64,000 bases of DNA from Manduca sexta (GCF_014839805.1 NC_051132.1:2604001-2668000), one strand, 5' to 3'. Shown: positions 45,340-59,348, counted from the first letter of the stretch. Numbers and translations are program-made. The notes: generated from the sequence alone by a model not told the origin.

Positions 45340-48300
45340 TATAGTCGATTCATCCCTAATAATTTCACATGTTAGTAGTGGCGAAGAGTGAATTTTTTTA
45401 AAAGGTATCTCGAGCCAAAAAGAAGTTGCCTTAGTTGACATATCGCGGCCAATTTAACAAAAAAAAAAAAAAAAAATACGGCATACGTAAATAAACGTAA
45501 AAGGGAAGCCGTTAGGAATAGGGCTGTATGGAAGCTTCGCCACTGCATGGTAGTGTTCACTGTTCATGACAAATGTTAATTAAGTCGCACCTGACAGTGT
45601 TGCCATAAAACAATTTATTAATAACTTCGATATTTTACGAAAATAATTTTGTCTATAAACAAAAATGGCCAAAATTTCCCACCTGCTGGTAATTTGGCGA
45701 ATTATGGCGGTGATCGCGTGCAAAGCCTCGCATTCTGCGTGATAGCGATAACGAGACCTTTTCATTTTAATATTTAAGCAATTGCCTAATTACTGGCAAT
45801 TATATAAAATAATAGAATTTGTTTTGATGTAGTATAATTGTGGCCGGCACGGTTGAGCAATTTGTTATTGTTTGCGACGATTAGGCGTCATAATTCATCA
45901 CGTTTACGTTTATATAAATATGCCATTTATATTTATAGGATATTTCCTAAGAGATAGATGTGGAATGCTGTATATATACTTAATTCAAAACGTTTATTTT
46001 ATATTATTAACGCTAGGTCAAAACTGCCGAGCTAAGCTTAAAAGCGGTATCTCAAAAAAAAATCAAAATCTTAATTTTTATATCGTTAGATAGCTTAAAG
46101 AAATATCCATCCAATAAGCTTACCTAAATAACAGTATCTTGTTTAGAACTTGTTAAAAAAACCTTAAAATAGTTTCTCTATCTCCGTTTTACTTACAAAA
46201 CTATAAAACTATATTTACAAAACTTCGATTATCTCGAAATAAGGTTTCTCTGACATACCGCTTTTGCGCTTAGCACGGCAGAAAAGTACCCTGAACCGGC
46301 AGAAAGGCATGAAAAGATTGATGAAGGCGGAGGAAGCGAGAGACATACCGCTATGGGAGAGAGGCGTGATACTATGTATGTAAAACGTTTATGCATAGAA
46401 TTGATTCAATTTGAAAGTAATTGTTAATGAAGATTACGCTTGGAAGTTCATAAGATGAGATATTGGTCAAGCGACAGATTACTCCCGCTTTAAAACTTGG
46501 GTTTAAACCATAGATAAGGCAAACGGAAATAGTATTTTTCATTCAATAAAAATGAAAATAAAAGACCACTATAATTGTATGTCGTAGGCAAATGTTTGTT
46601 TTGGGTCTCGTTGTTATAGGACTGGAAGTTCCTCGTAGTTCCTGACATGGACTACAATATCTATTTCCATCTTATTGTGATGATATAATTATAAAAAATA
46701 GCGCTTGTTTAACAAGTTTGAAGACAATTTATTTATCTCATTTATTATTATATTTGGTCGGATTATACGTTTATATAAAGAGTAGCATTAATTCAGAAGT
46801 TGAGAAACAACTTGATGTCATAAATTATATAAGTAGTAAAGTAAGAATTAAAAACCAATTTCGTTATTATACACTTTGGCATAAAGAAAAAGTTAATCCA
46901 TAAAGAGTTAAATTTGTGTTTAATATTACATTATTCATTTATTTAACTGCAAGCGCATGTCGAGGGTTACAAAAAAGTAAACGGACCGGTCTAAATACAT
47001 AAGTTTGTATGAGTGATATTCAAATGATCTGCAGTTTTTACAAATGATTTCATCATGTTGGTATTTTTGTCTATGTTTATTATTGTTGACTTTTTCTACA
47101 AAAAGGTGCGTTTCTTGCAATAAGGAAGTATTCGGATTATTAGATTTGGTGGTAAACATAAAAAAGACAGTTGGAACAAATTTATTTAAAAATGTAGCGC
47201 ACGATATGTCCCTATAACTAAGTTATTAAAAATAATGTATTCATAAATGAAAGTTCTAGAGATATTTGCCAAGATAAGTCAATAACAGCACAGCTATATA
47301 TTAACTTGTTTATTACAAATCCGCCATGTTACTTATACTTAATACATAAAAACAAAACCAAACCATAAATAAAGTTAAATCACACGCCTATCAACCTAAC
47401 AAAAACAAACAAAAATTCAAATTTGGAACGTCGACGAACAAAAATCGTGTCCCCGTCCCTCGCACGCAGCTGCGCGTTGACCAAGCCCCAAGGTCAGTGC
47501 CATTGTGCTTCGCGAGTGCATTGCCCAAAGGCTGCAAGCGAAAAATACACGCACACACGCGCCATGCAATATTGTGCAAGACGGTGTGAGTGCACTCCGT
47601 ACAAAAAGTATCCGAATTGTGCATCAACGATTAAGTTATGTGTAGACAGGTCTGTTTATTATGCCTACGATTCCCTGTTTGAATGTTGAGTAGTTTCCGA
47701 TTGTTATGAAATTTGTTGTTTGAAATTAAGAGAGGCTGTTTGTTTACTCGTTCAGTATTAATAAATTAGGTAGACACAGTCTTGGTAACATGTATAACAT
47801 CTGTCAAATGTTGCTTCTGTCTAAATTGCTTTACTATCTTGAATTTTTAGATAGATTTCACTCTGTAAACTAACGGATATTATAATTTATCTTACAATGA
47901 TTCATGACAGGCCTTGTCTCATTAAAGATGATCAAAACAGCATCCCACTAATGTGAAGTAACCTCTTTATATGCTGCATCACCGAGTATAAAGTTGGCGT
48001 AGGAACTAGCACCTACATTATCCTTTTGACGTAACCTGTGGTAAACTGAAAGATGACCTAAGTGATTTAAAGAGTAGGTCATGTTTTTGTAAAATTGTTC
48101 TTATTCACTTGTTTAGTTAACTACTTATTAATTGTCGCCTTGCATTAGTTAGATTTTGCAATAATAGATCACTTATAAGCACAGAGGTACACTAAGAAGT
48201 AAGAGAAAGTTTAATGTGGTTTGTCCAGCACGCTGGCCTAATGCGAGTTGGTAGACGTCATTTTCCTTCGAAATTCAAATTTTGTGTTATATGATTCAAT

Positions 48301-49545
48301 AGAAAGACTCCGTGGTAGACTGTCGTATACAATATAGTTCTCAAAAATTCTCCTTAACGGCGATTCAAGACGAGTACTAGGATTAGTTGTAGGTAGAATC
48401 CTGCATAATTTTGACAACCGGACCAGTCATTACTCTAATTGATCCAACTTATTTCTATAAAGCTTAGTATAATCACGTGGTAAGCTCCTCAAATCATATA
48501 GATCAGCTATATAGAGTTGCTTCTTAGTACTTCTACTGGATTAACTGAATGTCCCGTTGACCCTCGCAGGTGTCGCGCGTAATGCCATGCATAAGATGCG
48601 GAAAGCCTTACCATTCACTTTCTAAGAAAGCGCGGCGCGTTCGTGTTAGTGAGAAGTAAACGGGAATGATACCTTTATCGAAATTAACATTATAGCAATT
48701 GTTAGGAATACGTATTTAAGGGTTGGTTTTATACAGTCTTATAAACTTGTTTTAGCATTAAGAGGTTAAGAATTGCTAAAATAGCTGTAAAAACATTAAC
48801 GGTTCCTAGTTTAAACTTTATTAAGAGGCAAGATGGCGGATATTGACTTACAGCTGATCGATTAAATTTGTATTTCAACTAAGCATAGCTTTGTGTAATA
48901 TTTATAAGTAAGATTGATTATGTCTGTATCTAATTATCAAATACCTATATAGGTGACCAAATACAAAAGTTAATCTTCCAAATAAATGATAAACGAGAGT
49001 CCATTCTATATAACCTATATATGTTAACTGGTGAATAATATTTAGTTTAACACCATGAAATACGCCTTTAGATATTGGAAAGTAGTACTACGTATCTAGT
49101 ATGAAAAAATCCAGGTGAAAACCACAAAAAAAATTGTATTTGTCGTCAAGCACCGCTATGTTCCCGTTTGAAGCTTAGCATTTAATTTCAAAGATTGACG
49201 AGCGCAGTGGAGAATCACGCATGCTTTGTAACGCAAAGTTTTGGTGGTGTTAGTGTTTACTGTTTAGGCCAGTCGTAACGCATATGATCGAGCCAGTAGC
49301 TTGCAAGTTTCAACATAGTAGTATAAAAGAAGATGTGTGATTTGGGGCATTCGATTTAGTTGAACGACATTAACCTATACTCGAAATATATTCTTCGGTA
49401 AACATATTCCAAATCGTCATCCGACAAATAAAATTGCTTTTCACTCTTCGGCAACTCCTTACTCTTTGCGCACCAAAAAAACCGTATCAAGCACCCGAAT
49501 TATACTCACACAAACACGCAAGTAAGTCAAGAGCAAGGGAGTAAG
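45340..49545. other. Intergenic DNA, no supported gene
   Basis: AT-rich, with a MITE copy annotated at 48734-48916 and an R3 fragment at about 48205-48275. Short ORFs (for example 47391-47689 on both strands) have no coding signal beyond length. Confidence 0.4.
48734..48916. mobile_element. MITE with CAGTCTTA-type ends, copy 2
   Basis: Inverted relative to 35128-35333 and similar over most of its length (for example AAGCATAGCTTTGTG and GGTTCCTAGTTTAAAC). It lacks the central palindrome. Confidence 0.65.
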
Positions 49546-49548
49546 GTC

Positions 49549-49652
49549 ATGGCTGCGCTTTCGGCGGCGAATCGGCCGTTTTCGGCGTGGCTCGGGTGCG
49601 CAGGCGCAGCGGTGATTGCTCGCGCGCATGGCTTTGTCCTGATGTATATTAG
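49549..49652 (+). CDS. Possible CpG-rich first exon (weak)
   Basis: An isolated GC- and CpG-rich patch in AT-rich surroundings. An ATG at 49549 opens 34 codons starting MAALSAANRPFSAWLGC that run into a good donor, AG before GTATGT at 49653. No downstream exon was found, so this could be a first exon, a non-coding RNA start or chance. Confidence 0.2.
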
Positions 49653-49699
49653 GTATGTACGGATTTAGGTTGGTTAGGGAATTATATAACGTTATGTTC

Positions 49700-51230
49700 T
49701 GTTTAAGTTTATTGCGTGTTTAGGCCAATGACATACGTCTAGCGGGATTTTTTTCTTTTTGCATCATTTCCAAATGATTAAAATATTGTTCGTTGATTTG
49801 ATTAGTTTTAGGTGATTTTATGTAATTACCAGTAATGATAAAGTTACATCTCAACTTTCACATTACAAATGACGCAGGCTAGTCATATATACTTACTGAG
49901 GAATGAAGTCTCCAGTTATAACATATTCTGTATCTATGCGGATAATTGAATAAGCGATTATTCTGCATCCTTTTGTAATTTAGTTAGTTTAATGACAAGA
50001 CGAAACTAAGCCTCTTGTCTGAGTGTATCTATTCTCCATAATAGCAATACCGAAACCTTAGATAATAAATTCTTGGCAATATATCGGGATTTTGGGTTTC
50101 CCTACTTACGGCTATCTCAAACATGGGACAATCAAAACAAAGCTTTTTTGACATGATTACAAATGAGTTATTTTGATTGGTTCGTTCTCTGAATCAGATT
50201 GAAGATTAAGATTTCGATCGTTTATTAAAAACCTCTTAGGAATATCAAGTTTTGCTAACATGTACATGCAGACTGATAAGCGACAGAAATAGAGTCGTTC
50301 TAACCAGACGGAAAGGCACGAGGGATTATGAAATGATTACTACTAATTATGAAATGATTTAGTTGAACCTGTAAAATGTTCTACATTATTAAGATTCCGT
50401 CAAGATTAACTCTACTTCCAATTGAAAAAGCAATTCTCATCAGAGAAGAATAGACAAGAAACTCTGGTGTTGCTCAAAATAAATTTAAGGTATAAACTAA
50501 ATGATACTGAGAAAGAAAATACTTCTTTTTGCAATTGTTTAGAGCAGTTCACTCATATACTCGTAAAATTGATAATATTTTTTTATTCCCATGCGAGCGT
50601 ACAACCCTTTCAGGAATCATGAATTAATTGAATCGGAATGGCCAAATAGAAAGTATATTAGGTTTACTTTTTGCGATCTGAAATATGTAGAGACAGATTA
50701 TAGAGTAGATAAGGGAAAATAATTATTAATGATGGCACAATATAAAGATTTTCAACCATTTCTCCCTGCCCTAAATGCATTCCGGCGTAGAGTCGGCAAC
50801 CACATTTTTTCATTTATGTTACATAACAAAATTAATTTTTGGCGCCGCTAGAATATCTTTTATTTTTCTTAATAAGTTGATTAATGTATTAATGCCGTCT
50901 CTGTGTTGAGTTTTTGTAATTTTATTTGTTTAAGATTAGTTTTCAATATATACAATATATACCTACTTTTCAAGTTTGTAAGAGTAATTCTAGGAATCGT
51001 ATTATAGAATTCCTTTGCCACTATTAAAAAATAATATAATTATTTTAAATCAGAACGTGTGTGCAACGTTCGGCGCCTAAATTGTACTCTACACGGATTG
51101 GTTTGCACCGCGCGGTCGATAGATGGCAGCTGTAGTTCGAAGCGATAGAACAGCGTTTACTGGCATACTGCCACCGTTCTGAAAGATTTATTTATGATTT
51201 TGACAGGCTTATATATAATAATAAATAATA
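49700..51230. other. AT-rich intergenic stretch, nothing seen
   Basis: Only short unsupported ORFs. Confidence 0.4.
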
Positions 51231-51545
51231 ATATCAGCCCTGTATTATATACTTGCCCACTGCTGAGCACGGGCCTCCTCTACTACTGAGAGGGATTAGG
51301 CCTTAGTCCACCACGCTGGCCTAGTGCGGATTGGTAGGCTTCACACACCTTCGAAATTCCTATAGAGAACTTCTCAGATGTACAGGTTTCCTCACGATGT
51401 TTTCCTTCACCGTTAAAGCGAACGATAAATTCACAAAGAATACACACATGATTTTTTAGAAAAGTCAGAGGTGTGTGCCCTTGGGATTTGAACCTGCGGA
51501 CATTCGTCTCGGCAGTCCGTTCCACACCCAACTAGGCTATCGCCG
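51231..51545 (-). repeat. SINE family R3
   Basis: Well-preserved copy in reverse orientation, with TATTATTATT-type tail complement at the left and the tRNA-like head at the right. Confidence 0.8.
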
Positions 51546-52430
51546 CTTATATAGGTGAGATATATTTTAAAATAGGCAACGTAAAAGAGCTAAGTGAAAA
51601 AATAAGGTATTATTACAAAAAAAAAAAAAATCTTAAACGTAAAGTTTATCTTGAGAAAACCAAACGACGGTTTACGTTTCGGAGGAGTTATAAGCATAGA
51701 AAAACTTAGCCAAACTGTTGCACAAACCTTTGATTCAAACTCAAGACCTGTCTGCAAATCATATACGTTGTTACTCAAAAAGTCGGCATTCTACATACCC
51801 AAGATTACACTTGAAATTCGTCATTCCGCCATTTTCAACAAACGATCCCAATTGTTTTTATTGATGTATCTCAGTAGTCCAATCGGAACAAAGTTTTTCG
51901 AACGTGCTTAGAAATAAGTAAAATCGGATTGCAGATTGTTTATTTTAAAAAGGCTGATAGAGAACTGCACCCATATTCTTTCGAGTTAGGTAAGAGCAGT
52001 TTAGAGTGATATAGGAGTGATCATCATGACATCGGAGTGCGCAGATAAACATTGTTTACAGGTCGACGGTTATCGAGAATTAGGAAATGCGATGTTTTCA
52101 TAATTAAATGTGATGCGACTTTATAAAACTCTACGTTTAAACATTTTTTTAATTTATTTTTTTATTCAAGCCTTGCCAAAGTTAATTAATGTGCTTTTTC
52201 ATTGATATTCTCAGTTCATTCTTTTAAGACTATGGGCTATACAATAATCCATAAAAAAAAATTACATGACAGTGAAAACGATATTGTTGCAGAGTTTCAT
52301 AGAAATAAGTGGAGAAATAGACAGATGTAGATAACGAATTTTTTATATTAATGTAGAATTTGTAATTAATGTAGATTTAAGATTTTTTTAAAAATATTTA
52401 AACATTAAACAAAACAAACAATCTCAGAAC

Positions 52431-52602
52431 ACGCCTTTATCCTGAACAGGCAGGCAGTAGTGCAACCAGGGCACCCGCGAGCCTATTGCCATATCAGGCA
52501 TAACTTTGAGGCTCCGGGCTGATACTGAGCAAAACACTTAACATCACTGCCCGACTCCGGATTGAAACCCAAGACCTCAGAACAGTGTAGCTACGTGCAC
52601 AC
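52431..52602 (-). repeat. SINE family R1 interrupted by an LTR element
   Basis: The SINE runs to GTGCACAC at 52602 and resumes after the LTR element as AATACGACTATGCCACC at about 55111, matching the continuous order in the copies at 31390-31632 and 45112-45335. Confidence 0.75.
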
Positions 52603-55108
52603 TGTAATGGAAGGATGGATATATATGTTGAGACGTGTTTATGGTTTCAGGTTCTTTATTGTACTGCTGTCATTATACTAACTTATTACAATACATTACA
52701 TAGCTTATATACTAAGTACACACACTACACCTTCCCCCTTTGGGAAAAAAAATAAAATGTTTACACATTCTTATTTTTTTTTTTTACGTATACATAATAT
52801 AAAATTCTTAAGTTATTCAATATGTGGGTATAACAATTATTTATAAAACTTAAAAAAAATAATTACTAAAAAAACATGACCATTATAACTTGCCAGTAAA
52901 CTTTCTTTGTTATAACCACAATACATACGAGTACTTTATACTAAACTTATGTTATACCTACAGAACGCTTGTCATACATTTCACATAATTTTACAAAATA
53001 TTTTTCTTTGTATTCTTCATCAATAAAATATACTTTAGTACTTTTTTCACTTTTTATAATATAACTTACTATATCTTTATTATTCTCATCATTTATATTG
53101 TCTATAATTTTACTAGACCATTTATCTATACTCTTTAACAACTTAACTTTTTTCTTCTCATTATTCATAGTCTCAACATTTGTCGACATTTTAATATCAT
53201 TATTTTTATTCTTCACCTCATTATTTCTCCTACTATATTTACTTGTTACTTTCTCTACCTTCATAATATTTATAAATTCAGTATTTAGTTTTATTCTTGG
53301 ATATCCTATATTATATTTTCTTATCACTCTTATAAACTTTTTAATATCTTTTCTATTACTCCTATTCTTATTGATTTTCAATTCCTTAATATTTATATTT
53401 CTACAAAATACTTCTACATCTCTTATAAAATTCTTACCTATCGCTAAAAATTGTAAGTCTAAGTATAATTTCTTATTCGAAGGTATATAAATACAAAATC
53501 CTTCATTTGATAAAACTATGCTTTCACTACAATCCTCTATATTATTTCCTAAAATCAATTCTGTATCTTTAGACTTCTTATTTACAATCCCTTTTTCTAA
53601 TTGATTGACGTTTCCTGCTTGAGGTTGTTTTAAAATTAAAATATTATCCTTACAAATATCGATTTTTTCATTAGGCTCAATTAACTCTTTTTTAGGTTCT
53701 GATGACTGTATACCTGTAACTACATCGAATTTATTTTCATTACAAACATTTACATCAGTAAAAATATCAACTTGAGTATTGTCACATACGGGGCTAGGAT
53801 CAGATTTCATTACGCTGTTGTTTAAAATATTTAAATCGATGCACTCGGACAAGTCGTAATGCGATGATTGCTGATCTTGCGAAATGCACTCGCTATTGGA
53901 CACCTTGTTTTGATGTGCTAATATGGTGTGCGAATGATCCATATTTGATTCAATGTTAGCCTGCTTATTAAAATTTAAACTGTTTTCTAACTCGATTTGT
54001 ATTTTTTTTGGTAAGAGATAATGGACCATATCTGACAATAAATCTTGCACATTACTATAATTTTCTTTTAGGTTAAATTTTGCTACTGTAGTTAATCGGG
54101 TTTTTAAAACAAAGTTAATTAATATAGGTTTTGATTTCTCGTTAAGCAAGCTGTTATAAAAATCTATGTTTGTAATTAGTTCTATGGTTGTAGTATCCTC
54201 CCTTGTCATAACCGGTAATAAATCTAGTGCAGTTTCAAAATCAAAGTTTTCTGCCATTATTACTTAAATTGTTAATGTTGTAAGAACAAAAAAAAAAAAA
54301 AATTAATTATTGAAATATCAAAAATAATAAATTTCGTTTAACAAGGTCTTTTCAAAAGTATGCTATTAATGTAAATTAATATTAGAGTCTATCACATAAA
54401 GTGTAAAAACGAGTAAAATTTAAAAATGTAAAAAGGATATAAATTGTATCTTCTTCATGAAGACAGCTCGAACCTTCGTGGCTTAACGATGCGGCTGGGC
54501 TGCTGCCTGGTACTGCGTGCTGGATGGGCCGGGCTATACCCTGGACTCCTTGGGCCGGGATTACCCTGGACACCGCTCGAACATCTTGATTTCTTCTTTT
54601 TTCTTGCTTCTTAATTATTATTTTATTTCATATATACTTCTTAGTCATATTTCTTCTTACATGTATTTTTTTTCTATATGTCTTCCATATTATTTTATCT
54701 TCTTAAATCTTCACTTTTCATTCTTGCTTATTAGTATTTACTTTCTTCAATAATTAATATAATTTTCTATCTTCATTTTTCGTTCTTCTTACATATTTTC
54801 TTCCTTTTAATTTATATCTATTTCTTAAAAATATTTAATGTAATTCTTCATTATCTTTTTAACGTTTTTTTTTTCATACTTTCTTCTATCTTGATTTAAA
54901 TATAGTTTTTCTTCTTTAATATTTAAAATAATTTCACTGAACGTCGCGCGCTAGCACGAGGCTGCGCCGACGCGACTGGCTGGGTCGCCATGTAATGGAA
55001 GGATGGATATATATGTTGAGACGTGTTTATGGTTTCAGGTTCTTTATTGTACTGCTGTCATTATACTAACTTATTACAATACATTACATAGCTTATATAC
55101 TAAGTACA
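52603..55108 (-). mobile_element. Non-autonomous LTR retrotransposon, 2.5 kb
   Basis: Identical 118-bp LTRs at 52603-52720 and 54991-55108 (ends ambiguous by two bases because of CA repeats). The flanking target duplication is CACAC or ACAC. On the minus strand the 5' LTR is followed at once by TGGCGACCCAGCC, a plausible tRNA primer site, and the 3' LTR is preceded by AAAGGGGGAAGG, a polypurine tract. An AATAAA lies in the LTR. The interior holds one ORF (52947-54257) and an AT-rich leader. There is no reverse transcriptase or integrase, so it needs a partner element. Confidence 0.88.
52947..54257 (-). CDS. Gag-like ORF of the LTR element (436 aa)
   Basis: Single intact ORF in the element, same orientation as the primer site and polypurine tract. 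Residues about 8-85 (ALDLLPVMTREDTTTIELI, later FVLKTRLTTVAKFNL) resemble the N-terminal part of insect Ty3/Gypsy gag proteins as I remember them. The middle is Asn/Ser/Asp-rich and low complexity. The last 180 residues are Lys/Asn-rich with basic patches (for example KNRSNRKDIKKFIRVIRK), perhaps nucleic-acid binding. There is no zinc knuckle, protease, reverse transcriptase or integrase motif. The C-terminal part might derive from another portion of the parent polyprotein; that is a guess. AT-biased codon use fits the element, not host genes. Confidence 0.6.
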   Translation of the reverse strand: MAENFDFETALDLLPVMTREDTTTIELITNIDFYNSLLNEKSKPILINFVLKTRLTTVAKFNLKENYSNVQDLLSDMVHYLLPKKIQIELENSLNFNKQANIESNMDHSHTILAHQNKVSNSECISQDQQSSHYDLSECIDLNILNNSVMKSDPSPVCDNTQVDIFTDVNVCNENKFDVVTGIQSSEPKKELIEPNEKIDICKDNILILKQPQAGNVNQLEKGIVNKKSKDTELILGNNIEDCSESIVLSNEGFCIYIPSNKKLYLDLQFLAIGKNFIRDVEVFCRNINIKELKINKNRSNRKDIKKFIRVIRKYNIGYPRIKLNTEFINIMKVEKVTSKYSRRNNEVKNKNNDIKMSTNVETMNNEKKKVKLLKSIDKWSSKIIDNINDENNKDIVSYIIKSEKSTKVYFIDEEYKEKYFVKLCEMYDKRSVGIT

Positions 55109-55139
55109 CACAATACGACTATGCCACCGACGCAGTTAT

Positions 55140-56200
55140 GCTAGTTTTTGTATTTTTTGATAACACAGTTCCTTGTATAAATGCGACCTTGCGACCAAGT
55201 GTCCCGCCCCGCGGCGGTTATTCTGAATATTTCGCTTGCGGTCGACATTATCTCTTCGACAGTCATTGTCAATTCTTCTCCTGACACGTGACATTTGGCT
55301 GACGGCTGCTGTCAAATTAGCAAATTTTGTTTTATTATGAAAATTGGCTGATTGATTGCCGACGAATTGTAAATTATGCGAACTTTTTCAGAGTGTTTCG
55401 GTTTAATATTATAATGTTTGTCATGAATATTAGTAAGCTCTAATATCTTCCATTTTCAGTCCTCAATTTTTTTATTTGAAGGCGTGCAGGTATCTATGAT
55501 TTTTCTCGTAGAGTGTTATTAAGCAGTGGAGTGGACCATGTATTTCTTAGAGGACTTATTGAATCAATTGTTTTATATTTGTGGGCAATCATATTATGTC
55601 GTATTTGTTTTGTTATCTATAATTTTTAATATTTTCTAGGTACACTTACCCTTTGCAAAAAAACTATGATTTTATGCTTAAATTAAAATTACTTTATAAA
55701 ATCCTGGCATTGTAACAAATTTAAGTTCTATTCTTGTCATTCGTTTACGTTATTTGCAGTAAGTCAGTCTGCAAGGGTTTTCAACAAACTGTTAATTGGT
55801 ATGGGTATAAAAATTGTTTTTTGTTAAACTACCCACTTACAGCGCTCGCCGATAGCCTGATTACAGGTTCTTGGTTAACTTTGTATGCTTTGATGCGGTT
55901 GGTGCGTCCTATGTTCGTCCGCCAGCTGTCAATTCACTTTTATTTATTTCCGCCTTTTTTTTTGGGCCAAGACAATATTTTTTACAACCTACAGACGTTA
56001 AAAGTGAATGCACAAAAAGTCTTTTGTAGAGCACTTTAAAAAAGGAACTCGAAAATTCAAATCTTTTTGTGGCAGTGTAATGCAAACTTTTTGTATTCTA
56101 TTTGTATTTCGAATGTCAGCCATTTTTAATTGGGTTCACTTTTGTATAATCATGGCCGACAAAAAAGTATTTTATGTGAAGATAAACTAATATGAAAAAT
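55140..56200. other. AT-rich intergenic stretch, nothing seen
   Basis: Short ORFs only (for example 55734-56039), with no domains or splice structure. Confidence 0.4.
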
Positions 56201-56215
56201 ATATTATGTAATAAT

Positions 56216-56548
56216 GAAAGCGGCGATAGCCTAGTTGGGTGTGGAACGGACTGCCAAGACGAATGTCCGCAGGTTCAAATCCCAAGGGCACACACCTCTG
56301 ACTTTTCTAAAATCATGTATGTATTCTTTGTGAATTTATCGTTCGCTTTAACGGTGACGGAAAACATCGTGAGGAAACCTGCACATCTGAGAAGTTCTCT
56401 TTAGGAATTTCCAAGGTGTGTGAAGTCTACCAATCCGCACTAGGCCAGCGTGGTGGACTAAGGCCTAATCCCTCTCAGTAGTAGAGGAAGCCCGTGCTCA
56501 GCAGTGGGCAAGTATACAATACAGGGCTGATATTATTATTATTATTAT
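56216..56548 (+). repeat. SINE family R3, full-length reference copy
   Basis: A tRNA-like head with A-box TAGCCTAGTTGGG and B-box GGTTCAAATCC, a body and a TATTATTATT tail. Flanked by a 10-bp target duplication ATGTAATAAT (56206-56215 and 56549-56558), which marks it as a completed retroposition event. Confidence 0.88.
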
Positions 56549-59348
56549 ATGTAATAATAATTGTGCTGTCAGGTAGTTATAATTACATATATTTATTCAA
56601 GAATATGGAAAGCAATATGTTTGTGTGGGTAAAAATGTGTTTTATATTAGGGCGAAAATAGAAATAAAACAAATGCACTTCAACAAATGAAAGAAATTTA
56701 TTGTATACAGGTTTTTAAATATTTTCGCATTCTCACACCTGCCTAACCAGCCATCTCGTTAATATATTTAACGTAAGTTATAAACACCATATAGACACGG
56801 GACAATACACGATGAACAAAAAACAGTTTTTTTTTTCATTCAAAATTGTCCCATCCAAAGTTACAAAGTACGTAAGAAACAATTTTAATATAATATTATC
56901 TACAATTCCACAATGTCAAATCGGTCTTTTTCAAATTAACTTTAAAGTCGCCTGGCGACTTCGAATTTTTGGACGTTTTAAAAATTTTCCACATTTTTCT
57001 CTCAACTATCAAAAATTTCAGTCGAAACATTGTCGAAATTTTTTTCATACTAAAAATTTGACTAGATTTTTTTTAAATACAATAATGTTTGGGCCAATTG
57101 TAATCGCCAATTGATCATTTTGAGGTCTCCCGCGGCGGGAGGACCTAACATCACTTGACTTACTGAGGAAATGAAAAATATATAATAGCTTTATTTTATA
57201 TAAAGTTTAATAAAAAATAATCATCAATGAGTCGCTTAAATTAAGGCGAAATCTATCAATGACATTTAAACAATTGTAATAAAAAACTAAAGGAACAAAA
57301 TAACAAAAAAAATATAGAGGCGAGTGAGGGTATATTGAAAAAAAAATATTTCATATAAACTTGTACTCAATAATTAAATAACAATATTATAATTTGATCT
57401 TATTAGCTCTTTTCGGAGTTTATATATTATTTAAAAAATGAAATGTGAGCGTTTTACATTTATCGATAACATTTCTACATTACGCGTCGGTCCGCTGCCT
57501 GCTCGGGATTGCGAAAAGAAACACGTAATCTCAAACCGGCGGCACAGAACGTGTACGTGTAGAGGAAGTGGCGTGAGGCGTCCCCCAGCAATGTGATGTT
57601 ACCTCGCTTAAGCGTTCAATTTACTCGTATATATTACATTTTAAAACATTTTCTAGTCCAATCAACACCGTACCGTTTCATAAACATAACATTATATTTA
57701 ATATGTCTAAAATTAAATGCTTCGTCTTGTACATATTCTTTTTATACTTAAACAAAATAATGTGTGGACGCGACGCGACGCGGGTGCGCGCGCGCCGCCT
57801 TGATCCTTTAGAACGTCCGTTACACTATACCTTTCCACGATAATTCTAAATGTCAATAATAATAAGTCGAATTATTGTAATAATAGTACAATAATTATTA
57901 AAAATTAATCATCTAGAAAATACATACGAGATGTAAAAAGGAAAACAATTAGTGACAATAAAGGTGATCTTACATTAGAGAAACATAATCCCGTTCCCCG
58001 CGCGCGCACCGAGGCCGCGGCGTCGCGCTCGCGCCGGCACAACAACTGCAACATACCCCCGGGCGCGCGCGCAGTAACGCGCATACAGTTAGGTACAGTC
58101 ACACAAACAAACAACTTCTGTTCAAAATGCTTACAAATAAGATCTGGCAATGTCTTTTACGAGTTCCCCGCGAAATCCCAGCTCGACTAACACGTCTCGT
58201 TTTAAATTCAAAATTCGAACTCCGTAACTCGGCGGTCGAATTTTAAAAATTCAAAATGAGAACAATGCACTCGCCTCCGTTGGAACATGGAGAGCGCGCG
58301 CTGGCTGTATGCAGTTTGCACATAGTGGTCGGTTCGCGTCTCGCGGATTCCTATATTATCATTTGTTTAATTAATGAAATGCAACTCCCGTCCGTTGTCT
58401 TTTTGTTCCTGGACCGATCGAGGACCGTTCAAGACTCTAATCTAACCCTTACGGAGAATTTATTATATTTACGAAAAAAATTAACAAAATATTAAAGAAT
58501 TACTACCGGCTACCTATTAATTGAAAAATTACACTACAGTATCAACTAAAATGCTTAAACTATGTGGAAAAAAAAATGTTCGAACAATATACAATAAAAA
58601 TGATTCACTAATAAACGAGCGATCTCGTGGCGCGAGCGGCGCGGCCGGGCGGCTGTCGTCCGAGGCACTGCGGCCCACATCATCGTCGAATGAAACTCCA
58701 TTGTTGCTATTGAGGTATTTGAATAGAGGCAGATTTAAATTTTTACTTTTTAGTGGACTCTGACAACAACCGCCTCCAGCCTCGTCTAAAATAATCAACA
58801 CACATGAGATGCTTTGGAATTAACTGTACGCGCTTAGAATGTTGATTATTTTAAATGTGTGGTGCATCGCTGTAAATAACATTTTAAGTGTTAAGGCGGC
58901 GTATACCATTTGTACAGACCGAGCGCGTGTGAGCCACGTCGCCATTTCTACTACATATCAGTCGCGAACTCTCTTTGTGTCCCGGGAATAGGGAACCCCG
59001 TACGCTTTCACATAAAACAATGACATGTTTAACATCTCAATATAATTAATATATAGGGTTATTTAAAATAAAGCCACTTAAAATTAACTAACGTTACAAA
59101 ATAAGATTAAATAACATAATGATTTGTTCCCGATTCAAAAAATATTTATATTATAATTAAAAAAATCTAGTAACATTCTAAACGGAATGTTGATTATTAT
59201 CTAAATTCTCTTTGCAAATTGTCCCATCCTATTTCTGTACAAACTTACACAAAATAACCTTTTTTAAGCTATCAACAAATGTCAGGCATAACACACAGGT
59301 CCGTGTACGTATTTAAAAAAAGAACTTGTTCGATTTTAAAAAATCCTT

